From: Paracoccaceae bacterium
GTDB taxonomy: Bacteria > Pseudomonadota > Alphaproteobacteria > Rhodobacterales > Rhodobacteraceae
Direction: 5' to 3'
Assembly: GCA_030066905.1 (NCBI GenBank)
Contig: JASJAR010000020.1
Coordinates: forward strand, 1 to 64,000
DNA: 64,000 bases
Part shown: piece after piece, positions 1-7,575 of the stretch
Layout: the number at the start of each line of letters is the position of its first letter
Numbering within the stretch: position 1 is the stretch's first letter
The notes under the pieces: model-generated
What the model saw: the letters and a program-made list of their open reading frames with translations, nothing else
Told to the model about the DNA's origin: nothing
Databases searched by the model: none
Program-made: the position numbers and the translations under genes

Positions 1-107
1 TCCTCAACAAATGCGACGAACTCGAACGCGAGACGGTGGCGGAGTTCTACCAGCGCTGTTTCGACGAGGAACTGCCCGAAAGTGCGGCCGCGATGAGCCT
101 CGGCTGA
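1..107 (+). CDS. C-terminal end of an unidentified protein (partial)
   Basis: The window opens inside a gene. Reading from base 3 gives 34 residues, ending [15 protein letters not shown], then a TGA stop at 105-107. The frame is open to the window edge and has the GC-rich third positions of its neighbours. The fragment is acidic and helical-looking but too short for me to assign a family. It is followed by a repeat element and a tRNA gene, so it is probably the last gene of its transcription unit. Confidence 0.55.
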   Translation, partial: LNKCDELERETVAEFYQRCFDEELPESAAAMSLG

Positions 108-176
108 TGTGCTGATGTGACCGGTATGATGTAACGGGGCGCGCTCGACCGCCCGTCGCGGGGCCGGGTCGGGACT

Positions 177-348
177 GGCCTTGGGCGGACGTTCGGGTCT
201 TGCTCCGGCAGCCCTTGGCGAAACACGCCCCGGACTTGATCCGGGGCCCCGATCCACCCCGAGTGCCAAGCCTGTCGAGGTCCCGGGTCAAGCCCGGGAC
301 GCTAGTTACTCGGGGTCGGGGCGCGCAGCATCAACGTCCGCTCAAGCC
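177..348. repeat. Palindromic MITE-like repeat, copy A
   Basis: The element is bounded by GGCCTTGGGCGGACGTT on the left and AACGTCCGCTCAAGCC on the right, near-perfect inverted ends. Inside are two GC hairpins: GCCCCGGA-CTTGA-TCCGGGGC at 227-247 and GTCCCGGG-TCAAG-CCCGGGAC at 280-300. The same architecture recurs around 2.9, 11.4, 31.2, 43.4, 51.8 and 58.8 kb. It fills most of the 350-base gap before the tRNA-Val gene. No coding sequence is evident in it. Confidence 0.8.
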
Positions 349-419
349 CACAACCCGCTATCGGTCTCGCCCGACCCCGCGTCCGGCGCCGTCGACCGGC
401 GCGGAACCGCCGGAACCGC

Positions 420-449
420 TTGCAGGGCAGGGGCGGCCCGGGCTATGCC
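420..449 (+). promoter_or_regulatory. Putative sigma-70 promoter of tRNA-Val
   Basis: TTGCAG at 420-425 and TATGCC at 444-449 are separated by 18 bases and lie just before the tRNA. The -10 ends 11 bases ahead of the mature 5' end, so the match is plausible but would leave only a very short leader. Confidence 0.35.
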
Positions 450-460
450 CCGGGGCGGTC

Positions 461-536
<76 letters not shown>

Positions 537-594
537 TCTCAGACAGCCCGGCGGCAGGGCTGCCGGGCCGAGGCGGCCGGGAAGGGACGAAGGC

Positions 595-1839
595 GTGGCA
601 TACCGGCTCTTGTCGATCTCCAGCGGCCACGGCGAGGACAACCACGCCTCCTACATCATCCGCGCCCTGAGGGAGCGGCGCTCGGAGATAGAGATTTCGG
701 CCGTTCCGGTTTCGGGTCTCGGGCGGGACTACAGCCGGCTCGGCGTGCCGATCGTGGGGCCGACGAAAGTGATGCCGTCGGGGGGGTTCTTCTACCAGCA
801 GAAAGGGGCGATCTGGGACGATATCCGCGCCGGGCTGATCGGGCTGACACTCGGCCAGATCCTCGCCGTGCGTCGGGCGGCCCGGCGCCATGACGGGGTG
901 CTCGCGGTCGGGGATGTGGTGTCCCAGACCCTCGCCTGGCTCTCCGGGCTGCCCTGGGTCGGGTTCATCTCGCCGCTTTCCGCGCTGCAAAGGGGCCGGG
1001 TCCCGTTGAGCGAACCCCTGCCGAGAGTGCTGGCCTCGCAGCGTTGCTGGACGATCGCCACGAAAGACCCGGTATCGGCCCGGGACCTTCGGGACCGCGG
1101 CTTCGCCCATGCCCGGGTCGGCGGAATGGTGGCGGTCGACTGGCTGAAGCCCGGGGGCCGCGACCTTGAGGTGCCCCGGGGCGCGCGGGTGGTCGCGGTG
1201 CTTCCAGGCTCGCGGCCGCCCGAGGCCACGCGCAATCTCGGCCTTTTGTTGCACTTCATCCGCGCCGCCGAACGCGCGGCCAGGGGGGCGCCGCCTTTGG
1301 CCTGGCGGGCGGCCCTGGTGGCGGCGGTCCGCGCCGAGGTGCCGGCTCTTGCCGCATCGGAAGGGTGGAACTGGGACGGCGCCTGGCTGTCCGACCCCGA
1401 GACCGGGGCGCAGGTCTTCTGCCCCGACGACGCCTTCGCCGACATCGTCCATGCCGCCGAGGCCGGGGTCGGCCTTGCCGGTCTCGCGCTGGAACAGGTG
1501 GCGGCCGCCGGCAAGCCGATCCTCCAGTTCCCCGGCGAGGGTCCCCAGTTCATCCCGCGCTTCGTGCGGCGCCAGGAACGGCTTCTGGGCGAGCTTGCCC
1601 ATACGGTGTCGATGGAGGTGCCGGGCCCGGAGGCGTTCGACACCGGCGCGGCGACGCTCTTGCGGCTCCTCGACGACCCCGAGACGCCGCGCCGCTTCGG
1701 GGCCTATGCCGCGGCGCGGTTCTGCCCCGAGGGTGCGTCCTACCGGATCGCCGATATGGTGCTCGCGATGCTCGACGGGGCGGCGGCGGGCCGTCCGCGC
1801 CGGCCGGGCACACAGGACATGTTGGAAAAAGTGGAATAG
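595..1839 (+). CDS. Lipid-A-disaccharide synthase-related glycosyltransferase-like protein
   Basis: This 414-residue protein begins LLSISSGHGEDNHASYIIRA, the N-terminal glycine-rich signature of the LpxB-related family best known from cyanobacteria. Near the end it has GLAGLALEQVAAAGKPILQF followed by PGEGPQF, the donor-site half of a GT-B fold. The family resembles LpxB, but its substrate is not established and I do not call it lpxB. The GTG at 595 is chosen because AGGGA lies 8-12 bases upstream and the signature starts at residue 5. The longer open frame to 181 runs through the tRNA and repeat A and is spurious. The gene stands alone between tRNA-Val and the pirin. Confidence 0.75.
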   Translation: MAYRLLSISSGHGEDNHASYIIRALRERRSEIEISAVPVSGLGRDYSRLGVPIVGPTKVMPSGGFFYQQKGAIWDDIRAGLIGLTLGQILAVRRAARRHDGVLAVGDVVSQTLAWLSGLPWVGFISPLSALQRGRVPLSEPLPRVLASQRCWTIATKDPVSARDLRDRGFAHARVGGMVAVDWLKPGGRDLEVPRGARVVAVLPGSRPPEATRNLGLLLHFIRAAERAARGAPPLAWRAALVAAVRAEVPALAASEGWNWDGAWLSDPETGAQVFCPDDAFADIVHAAEAGVGLAGLALEQVAAAGKPILQFPGEGPQFIPRFVRRQERLLGELAHTVSMEVPGPEAFDTGAATLLRLLDDPETPRRFGAYAAARFCPEGASYRIADMVLAMLDGAAAGRPRRPGTQDMLEKVE

Positions 1840-1857
1840 TATCTCAAGAACAACGCC

Positions 1858-1879
1858 TCATGTTCGCACACGAACATGA
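1858..1879. promoter_or_regulatory. Perfect inverted repeat just upstream of the pirin gene (operator-like)
   Basis: TCATGTTCG, a CACA spacer and CGAACATGA form a 9+9 bp perfect dyad. It ends two bases before the AGGAGG ribosome-binding site (1881-1886) of the pirin gene. It could be a repressor operator or an RNA hairpin next to the Shine-Dalgarno sequence. No cognate regulator gene is adjacent. Confidence 0.55.
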
Positions 1880-1892
1880 AAGGAGGATTGCC

Positions 1893-2831
1893 ATGAGCTG
1901 GAACCCCGCTCTCGACCCCGAGTGCCCGATGGGCGACGCGGTCGATGCCATCGACACCGTGATCATCCCCCGCGCCCGCGACCTGGGCGGTTTCGAGGTC
2001 CGCCGTGCCCTGCCGGCGCCGCGCCGCCAGATGGTGGGCCCGTTCATCTTCTTCGACCAGATGGGTCCGGCGGAGTTTCTGCCGACGAAGGGTATGGACG
2101 TGCGCCCGCACCCTCATATCGGGCTGGCGACGATCAGCTATCTCTACCGCGGCCGGATGCATCACCGCGACAGTCTCGGCACGGATGCCTGGATCGAGCC
2201 GGGCGCGGTGAACTGGATGGTCGCCGGCCACGGCATCACCCATTCCGAGCGTACCGACGATGCAACGCAGGCCGGGCCGATGCCGTTTTTCGGGATCCAG
2301 ACCTGGGTCGCCCTGCCGAAGGACCATGAGGACCGGCCGGCGGAATTCGAACATGCCGCGAAGGACGCGCTGCCGTTCATGGAGGGCGAGGGCAAATCCG
2401 TGCGGCTGATCCTCGGTTCGGCCTATGGCGAGACCGCGCCGGTGAAGACGGCTTCGGAGATGTTCTATGCCGATGCGGTGCTGGAGCCCGGCGCCCATCT
2501 GCCGTTGCCCGACGACCATGAGGATCGGGGCGTTTACGTCGTCGAAGGCGATGTCGACGTGGCTGGCGCGACCTATCCGGCTGGTCAGATGTTCGTCTTC
2601 CGCCCTAGCGACCGGGTGGGTCTGACCGCCGGGTCGGCCGGTGCCCGGGTGATGCTGCTGGGCGGCGAGACCCTCGAAGGGCCGCGCTACATCTGGTGGA
2701 ACTTCGTGGCCTCCTCGAAGGAGCGCATCGAGACGGCCAAGGAGGAATGGCGCCGGGAAGCCTGGGGACAGGACCGGTTCACCCTGCCGCCGGGGGACGA
2801 CGCGGAGTTCATCCCGCTGCCGGAGCGGTAG
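1893..2831 (+). CDS. Pirin family protein
   Basis: This 312-residue bicupin has the pirin hallmarks. The N-terminal cupin carries VGPFIFFDQMGPAEF, the metal-ligand region RPHPHIGLATISYLYRG with histidines, and GAVNWMVAGHGITHSER. The second cupin is weaker. Pirins bind a mononuclear metal. Some act as quercetin dioxygenases and others as transcriptional co-regulators, and the sequence does not say which applies here. The start is fixed by AGGAGG six bases upstream of ATG 1893. A 22-base palindrome immediately before the RBS suggests dedicated control, as expected for stress-responsive pirins. Confidence 0.92.
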   Translation: MSWNPALDPECPMGDAVDAIDTVIIPRARDLGGFEVRRALPAPRRQMVGPFIFFDQMGPAEFLPTKGMDVRPHPHIGLATISYLYRGRMHHRDSLGTDAWIEPGAVNWMVAGHGITHSERTDDATQAGPMPFFGIQTWVALPKDHEDRPAEFEHAAKDALPFMEGEGKSVRLILGSAYGETAPVKTASEMFYADAVLEPGAHLPLPDDHEDRGVYVVEGDVDVAGATYPAGQMFVFRPSDRVGLTAGSAGARVMLLGGETLEGPRYIWWNFVASSKERIETAKEEWRREAWGQDRFTLPPGDDAEFIPLPER

Positions 2832-2920
2832 GACGGGAGGCCAAGAGGTTGAACGGCGCGGGGGCCCGTTTCGGTTTCGGGCGGAACTTCGTTTTGCAGC
2901 CGCGACCTGAAGACCCTCCC

Positions 2921-2993
2921 GTCCCGGGCTTGACCCGGGACCTCGACGGACCGGGCGCCCCGACGGATCGGGGCCCCGGATCAGGTCCGGGGC
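2921..2993. repeat. Palindromic repeat, copy B (core only)
   Basis: Hairpin GTCCCGGG-CTTGA-CCCGGGAC (2921-2941) and hairpin GCCCCGGA-TCAGG-TCCGGGGC (2973-2993) are the two core palindromes of the family, in the opposite orientation to copy A. The terminal inverted arms are too degraded to delimit. This core is the only structure I see in the 304-base gap 2832-3135 apart from the hairpin at 3104. Confidence 0.75.
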
Positions 2994-3103
2994 GGGTTTC
3001 GCATTTGCCCGCCCCGGGGCAATGTCCGAAACCACCGCTTCGGGCAAACATCCGACCCTCTTCGCGTCCTGCGGTCGGCATCCATCTCCACGACCGGAGA
3101 CGG

Positions 3104-3128
3104 CCCCCGGCGCCAAAGGCGCCGGGGG
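3104..3128 (-). terminator. Strong GC hairpin after the acidic secreted protein gene
   Basis: CCCCCGGCGCC and GGCGCCGGGGG are perfect 11 bp arms around an AAA loop, ending 7 bases from the stop of the minus-strand gene. There is no U-tract, so it may stop transcription inefficiently or protect the 3' end. Confidence 0.6.
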
Positions 3129-3135
3129 ATGGACA

Positions 3136-3588
3136 TCAGCGGTTCTCGATCGCGCTGCGCACGCTGTCGCGGGCATCCGACGCCGCGGCCTGGACCGTCT
3201 CGGTATCGCCGGTCTCCCGGGCCGCCTCGACCTCTGCGCGGCTTGTCTCGACTGTCTCGTTGAACTCGTCGGAGCGCTGATCGGCGTCCGCGCTGGCGGT
3301 GTCGAGATCATCTTCGAGCGTGCCGTCTTCCACGGCGTCGTTCCGCGCCGTGTTGCGGTCATTGTAGGTGGCGACATGGTCGTCGATCTCGGCCACCTGG
3401 GAGGCGGTCAGGTCGTCATTGCCGTAATCGACCACCGAGAGGGTCCCGTCGTCGTCGCGGGTGAGCGTGGCTTCGTAGCGTTCGCCATCGACGACGTAAG
3501 GCACGGTGTAGGTGTCTGCGACGGCCGGGGCCGCGAGGCTCGCCGAGAGCGCCAGCGCAAGTAAGGGGAGGGAGATTGTGCGTTGCAT
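3136..3588 (-). CDS. Acidic secreted protein of unknown function
   Basis: The 150-residue product starts MQRTISLPLLALALSASLAA, a signal peptide with a likely cut after AVA (about residue 24). The mature part is strongly acidic, rich in Asp, Glu, Thr and Ala. Its first third looks beta-rich (DTYTVPYVVDGERYEATLTR) and the rest helical, with possible coiled-coil character (residues about 60-150). I recognise no family. It stands alone with a GC hairpin directly downstream. Start and stop are unambiguous; the function is unknown. Confidence 0.7.
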   Translation of the reverse strand: MQRTISLPLLALALSASLAAPAVADTYTVPYVVDGERYEATLTRDDDGTLSVVDYGNDDLTASQVAEIDDHVATYNDRNTARNDAVEDGTLEDDLDTASADADQRSDEFNETVETSRAEVEAARETGDTETVQAAASDARDSVRSAIENR

Positions 3589-3820
3589 GTTTGCTGTCCG
3601 GTTGTGACTGGAGACCCTGATATTGGGGCGCCCGGGCGGCGCTCAACGGGGAGCGGGCCGGTCTTTCGGGACCGGGCCGTCCGGCACTGGATTCCTCGGC
3701 AGGTTCCCGCTGTTAGACACCGCTGTCAGCAAATTTTCGCCCGGAGGAGGAAAATCGACACACGATGGCGGATGCTCGAAAGGCGGCCGACGATTTCTGC
3801 CGGCGCGCGGCGGCTTGCGC

Positions 3821-3849
3821 TTGACGCGTCTTCTGGGGGCGCCTATTAC
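3821..3849 (+). promoter_or_regulatory. Sigma-70 promoter of tRNA-Asp
   Basis: TTGACG (3821-3826), a 17-base spacer and TATTAC (3844-3849) form a near-consensus promoter 30 bases ahead of the mature tRNA-Asp 5' end. It is the strongest promoter-like match I noticed in the window. Confidence 0.7.
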
Positions 3850-3879
3850 CCCCGTCACGCCGGGCCTGCCCCGGCCTGC

Positions 3880-3956
3880 GCGGTTGTAGCTCAGTTGGTT
3901 AGAGTACCGGCCTGTCACGCCGGGGGTCGCGGGTTCGAGCCCCGTCAACCGCGCCA
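3880..3956 (+). tRNA. tRNA-Asp (anticodon GTC)
   Basis: Acceptor stem GCGGTTG (3880-3886) pairs with CAACCGC (3946-3952). Anticodon stem CCGGC/GCCGG encloses loop CTGTCAC with GTC at 3914-3916. The T-arm is GGGTTCGAGCCCC. Discriminator G3953 is followed by an encoded CCA. All the structural elements of a tRNA-Asp are present. Confidence 0.96.
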
Positions 3957-4073
3957 CTTCTTCCCCAGTCTGCAATCCTCTTGCCCGGCATTTTCCGTAG
4001 CGGGTCCGTGTGCCTCGGCGCTGCGCGCAGCCCGAGCACGGGCCTGGGTGGATCGGACCCGCGGAGCCGGCAT

Positions 4074-5450
4074 TCAACCGGCGATCTCGGCAAAGAACCG
4101 GGCCCAGGACCGGGCGCCTTTGCGGAAGCTCCGCAGATCGTACTTTTCGTTCGGCGAATGGATCCGGTCGTCGTCGAGGGCAAATCCCATCAGCACCGAG
4201 TTGAGCCCCAGATGGCTCTGAAACAGCCCCGCCACCGGGATCGACCCACCGCCGCCGACGAACACCGACGGGTGCGGCCATTCGGCATCGAGGGCCGCCC
4301 GGGCGGCGGTGAAGGCCGGGTGGGCGGTGTCCATCACCGAGGCCGCCCCGGCCCCGTGATCGGCAAAGCGTGCCTCGACATCCGGCGGCAGGCGGTCGGC
4401 CACATGGGCGCGGAACGCGGCGCGAACCGCTTCGGGGTCCTGCGCGCCGACGAGGCGGAAGCTCACCTTGGCGCTGGCCTCGGCCGGAAGCACGGTCTTG
4501 AACCCCGGGCCTGCATAGCCGCCCGTCATCCCGTTGATCTCCGCCGTGGGCCGGGCCCAGACCATTTCGAGGAGGCTGCGGCCGGTTTCCCCGGCGGGGT
4601 GGGACAGCCCGACCTCGCCGAGAAGCTCCGCCGCGCCGATGCCGAGGCTGTCCCAGCCCGCGAGCACGTCGGCCGGCGTTTCGGGCACCCCGTCGTAGAA
4701 CCCCGGCAGCGTCACCCGCCCGGTCGCGTCGTGGAGATCGGCGAGGATGCGCGCAAGGACCCGATTGGGATTGGCCGCGACCCCGCCATAGGTGCCCGAA
4801 TGGAGGTCGCGGGTCGCCGCCCGGAGCGTGACCTCCTCGCCGACAAGCCCCCGAAGCTGGGTGCAGATCGCCGGGCGGTCGGGGCCCGCGAGCGTCGTGT
4901 CGCAGATGAGCGCGATGTCGGCCGCCGCGAGCCGCTCGCGGTGGCGTTCCAGAAACGGCACCAGCGAGGGCGACCCCGATTCCTCCTCGCCTTCGAGAAA
5001 CACCGTGATCCGGCAGGGCGGGGCCCCGTGGACCCCGACCCAGGCTCTGAGCGCCTCGAGAAAGGTCATCACCTGGCCCTTGTCGTCGGAGGTGCCACGG
5101 CCCCGCAGCACCGGGCCGGAGCCCGTGTCCTCGACCGCCGGGTCGAACGGGTCGCGGTCCCACAGCTCCAGCGGGTCCACGGGCTGGACGTCGTAGTGGC
5201 CGTAGAAGAGAAGATGCGGACTGCCCGCGCCGATCTCGCCCAGAACCATCGGATGGCCCTCGGTCTCGACGAGACCGGCCGTCGCTCCGATGGCGCAGAG
5301 GTCGGCGGCCAGCCAGTCGGCGGCGCGGCGGACATCGGCACCATAATCGGGGTCGGTGGAAATTGAGGGGATGCGCACAAGCTCCATCAGGCGCGCGAGG
5401 GCGGCGTCTTCGTCGGCGGCAAGGCGGTCGAGAACGGGGTCGGGGCTCAT
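4074..5450 (-). CDS. M20 family metallodipeptidase
   Basis: The 458-residue enzyme has the M20 di-zinc site in order: LLFYGHYDVQPVDP (His and Asp ligand), GRGTSDDKGQ (bridging Asp), FLEGEEESGS (catalytic Glu and ligand Glu) and CDTTLAGPDRP, with DLHSGTYGG in the lid/dimerisation domain. Such proteins hydrolyse dipeptides in the cytoplasm. The start is the ATG at 5450 (MSPDPVLDRLAADEDAAL). The open frame extends 78 codons further, but that part crosses the divergent promoter region and lacks conserved residues. It is monocistronic and divergent from the small secreted protein at 5563. Confidence 0.93.
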   Translation of the reverse strand: MSPDPVLDRLAADEDAALARLMELVRIPSISTDPDYGADVRRAADWLAADLCAIGATAGLVETEGHPMVLGEIGAGSPHLLFYGHYDVQPVDPLELWDRDPFDPAVEDTGSGPVLRGRGTSDDKGQVMTFLEALRAWVGVHGAPPCRITVFLEGEEESGSPSLVPFLERHRERLAAADIALICDTTLAGPDRPAICTQLRGLVGEEVTLRAATRDLHSGTYGGVAANPNRVLARILADLHDATGRVTLPGFYDGVPETPADVLAGWDSLGIGAAELLGEVGLSHPAGETGRSLLEMVWARPTAEINGMTGGYAGPGFKTVLPAEASAKVSFRLVGAQDPEAVRAAFRAHVADRLPPDVEARFADHGAGAASVMDTAHPAFTAARAALDAEWPHPSVFVGGGGSIPVAGLFQSHLGLNSVLMGFALDDDRIHSPNEKYDLRSFRKGARSWARFFAEIAG

Positions 5451-5513
5451 CGGCGTGCTCCTGTTACGCCCCCCACGGGCTATCAGGGCGGCGGGCGAAG
5501 TCCAATGGTAGCA

Positions 5514-5551
5514 CTCTGTCGGCGACCGTGATTTATAGCGGGTCGACAGAG
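5514..5551. promoter_or_regulatory. Inverted repeat in the divergent region before 5563
   Basis: CTCTGTCG (5514-5521) and CGACAGAG (5544-5551) are perfect 8 bp arms around a 22-base AT-richer centre containing TTATAG. The repeat ends 11 bases before ATG 5563, so it may be an operator or a leader hairpin of that gene. Confidence 0.35.
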
Positions 5552-5562
5552 GGGGCGGGGCG

Positions 5563-6147
5563 ATGCGGGTTTTCCTTTCCACATTGATGGCGGTCTTCGC
5601 CGCGTCGGCGCTGGCCGCCGAGCCGGTGACGGGCCGCGTTGCGACCGGACTTTTGTTCGAACCCGGAACGAGCCGGGTTATCACGTCGTCGCGGCTCGAC
5701 AGCCGGGGTCAGGCGATGATCCGCGTCATGGTGCCGCTGATGGAACAGCAGCTCGGCCGCAAGCTCGACTATTACGGTGCCATCGCGATGTCTCCCGACG
5801 AGGGGTTTCAGTCGGACGCGTCGCAATCGGCGCTCAACTACCACAGCGTGGCCGCCGCCGATGCCGCAGCCCTTGCGGCCTGCAACGCCAACCGCAGATC
5901 GGGCACCCGGCCCTGCATTCTGGCCGCGCGGATCGTGCCGGAGAGCTATGCCGAGCGCCCCTTGACGCTTTCGACGAACGCCACCGCCGCCGTCCGCGAG
6001 GTCTATGCCCGGGCCCGGTCGCCCAAGGCCGTGGCCGCCTCAGCCTCCACCGGCGCCTACGGGGTCGGCCGGCCCGACGCTGCGCTCGCGACCTGCCGCC
6101 GGGGAGCGGCCGGCGCAAACGATTGTGAAATCGTTATCGCGGATTGA
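5563..6147 (+). CDS. Secreted protein of unknown function encoded upstream of hemA
   Basis: The 194-residue protein has signal peptide MRVFLSTLMAVFAASALAA. The mature chain contains YYGAIAMSPDEG, two cysteines in ALAACNANRRSGTRPCILAA, and two more in the tail (ATCRRGAAGANDCEIV), consistent with periplasmic disulfides. It lies just before hemA, and its TGA overlaps the FnrL-like site at 6144. My recollection is that similar small proteins next to hemA have been mislabelled as 5-aminolevulinate synthase; nothing in this sequence supports enzyme activity. Confidence 0.75.
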   Translation: MRVFLSTLMAVFAASALAAEPVTGRVATGLLFEPGTSRVITSSRLDSRGQAMIRVMVPLMEQQLGRKLDYYGAIAMSPDEGFQSDASQSALNYHSVAAADAAALAACNANRRSGTRPCILAARIVPESYAERPLTLSTNATAAVREVYARARSPKAVAASASTGAYGVGRPDAALATCRRGAAGANDCEIVIAD

Positions 6148-6157
6148 TGTGGATCAG
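6144..6157. promoter_or_regulatory. FnrL/FNR-like binding site upstream of hemA
   Basis: TTGAT-GTGG-ATCAG matches the FNR consensus TTGAT-N4-ATCAA in 9 of 10 positions. It is centred about 86 bases before the hemA GTG and overlaps the stop codon of the upstream gene. Oxygen-responsive control of hemA by FnrL is known in Rhodobacter sphaeroides. Confidence 0.65.
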
Positions 6158-6235
6158 AGCGGCAATTTGTAGCCTCGCCAATCTGACAGGCGCGACCTAG
6201 CTACGCCGGTACCAGACGAAAAGGAGCCCCCCGGG

Positions 6236-7459
6236 GTGAATTACGACGACGCACTGACCGCCGCGATCCAGCGCCTGCACGACGAGGGCCGGTACCGCAC
6301 CTTCATCGACATCGAGCGCGAGAAGGGGGCGTTCCCCCATGCGGTCTGGCGCCGGCCCGACGGCACGACGCGGCCCGTGACGGTCTGGTGCGGCAACGAT
6401 TATCTCGGCATGGGCCAGCACCCGGCGGTGCTCGCCGCCATGCACGAGGCTCTCGACGCGACCGGTGCGGGCTCGGGCGGGACGCGCAATATCTCCGGCA
6501 CCACGGTCTATCACAACCGGCTGGAAGCCGAGCTTGCGGACCTGCACCGCAAGAAAAGCGCGCTTCTCTTCACCTCGGCCTACATCGCCAACGACGCGAC
6601 GCTGTCGACGCTGCCGAAGCTCTTTCCCGGCCTCATCATCTATTCCGACGCCCTGAACCACGCCTCGATGATCGAGGGCATTCGCCGCAACGGCGGCGCA
6701 AAGCGCGTGTTCCGGCACAACGACGTCGCCCATCTGCGCGCACTTCTCGAAGCCGACGACCCGGCCGCGCCGAAGCTCATCGCCTTCGAAAGCGTCTATT
6801 CGATGGACGGCGACATCGCCCCCATCGAGGCGATCTGCGATCTCGCCCGGGAATTCGGCGCTCTGACCTATCTCGACGAGGTGCACGCGGTCGGCATGTA
6901 CGGGCCGCGCGGCGGCGGCGTCGCCGAGCGGGACGGTCTGATGGGCCGGATCGACATCGTCAATGGGACGCTTGCGAAGGCTTACGGGGTGATGGGCGGC
7001 TATATCGCGGCAAGCGCGAAGATGTGCGATGCGATAAGGTCATATGCGCCGGGCTTCATCTTCACCACCTCGCTTCCGCCGGCGGTGGCGGCCGGTGCCG
7101 CGGCCTCGGTGGCGCATCTCAAGACCGACGGCACGATGCGCAAACGGCACCAGACCCAGGCGGCGATCCTGAAAACGCGGTTCCGGGCCATCGGTGTGCC
7201 GTTCATCGACCACGGCACCCATATCATCCCGGTGGTGGTCGGCGATCCGGTTCACACCAAACTGATCTCGGACATGCTCCTCGAAGACCACGGCATCTAT
7301 GTCCAGCCGATCAACTTCCCGACCGTTCCGCGCGGCACCGAACGGTTGCGGTTCACGCCGTCGCCCGTGCACGGACCCGGGGAGATTGATGCATTGGTGG
7401 GCGCGATGGACGAACTTTGGTCGCATTGTGCGCTTAATCGCGCCGAGCTTTCCGCGTAA
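6236..7459 (+). CDS. hemA: 5-Aminolevulinate synthase
   Basis: The 407-residue PLP enzyme condenses glycine and succinyl-CoA to 5-aminolevulinate, the first step of the C4 (Shemin) route to heme, corrinoids and bacteriochlorophyll. Its length equals that of Rhodobacter HemA. Key features are [44 protein letters not shown] and the Schiff-base Lys248 in [14 protein letters not shown]. The start is GTG 6236 with AAGGAG nine bases upstream. An FnrL-like site upstream suggests induction at low oxygen. cobK near 63 kb uses the same tetrapyrrole pool. Confidence 0.98.
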   Translation: MNYDDALTAAIQRLHDEGRYRTFIDIEREKGAFPHAVWRRPDGTTRPVTVWCGNDYLGMGQHPAVLAAMHEALDATGAGSGGTRNISGTTVYHNRLEAELADLHRKKSALLFTSAYIANDATLSTLPKLFPGLIIYSDALNHASMIEGIRRNGGAKRVFRHNDVAHLRALLEADDPAAPKLIAFESVYSMDGDIAPIEAICDLAREFGALTYLDEVHAVGMYGPRGGGVAERDGLMGRIDIVNGTLAKAYGVMGGYIAASAKMCDAIRSYAPGFIFTTSLPPAVAAGAAASVAHLKTDGTMRKRHQTQAAILKTRFRAIGVPFIDHGTHIIPVVVGDPVHTKLISDMLLEDHGIYVQPINFPTVPRGTERLRFTPSPVHGPGEIDALVGAMDELWSHCALNRAELSA

Positions 7460-7575
7460 ACAATCCACAGGATGTGCACATTCCTTGGGGGTGTGGTAAC
7501 CAACTAAGGGTATGTCGGGTAGGCGATTCTTCGTCTTTCCGGTTAGGGGACAGGCTTGCGACGCCAGGGCAGGGC

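Noticed and set aside
3957-4073. A further tRNA gene after tRNA-Asp
   Set aside because: The sequence cannot form a cloverleaf and lacks a GGTTCGA T-arm.
5514-5551. PpsR/CrtJ site (TGT-N12-ACA)
   Set aside because: TGT and ACA are present but 26 bases apart, not 12.
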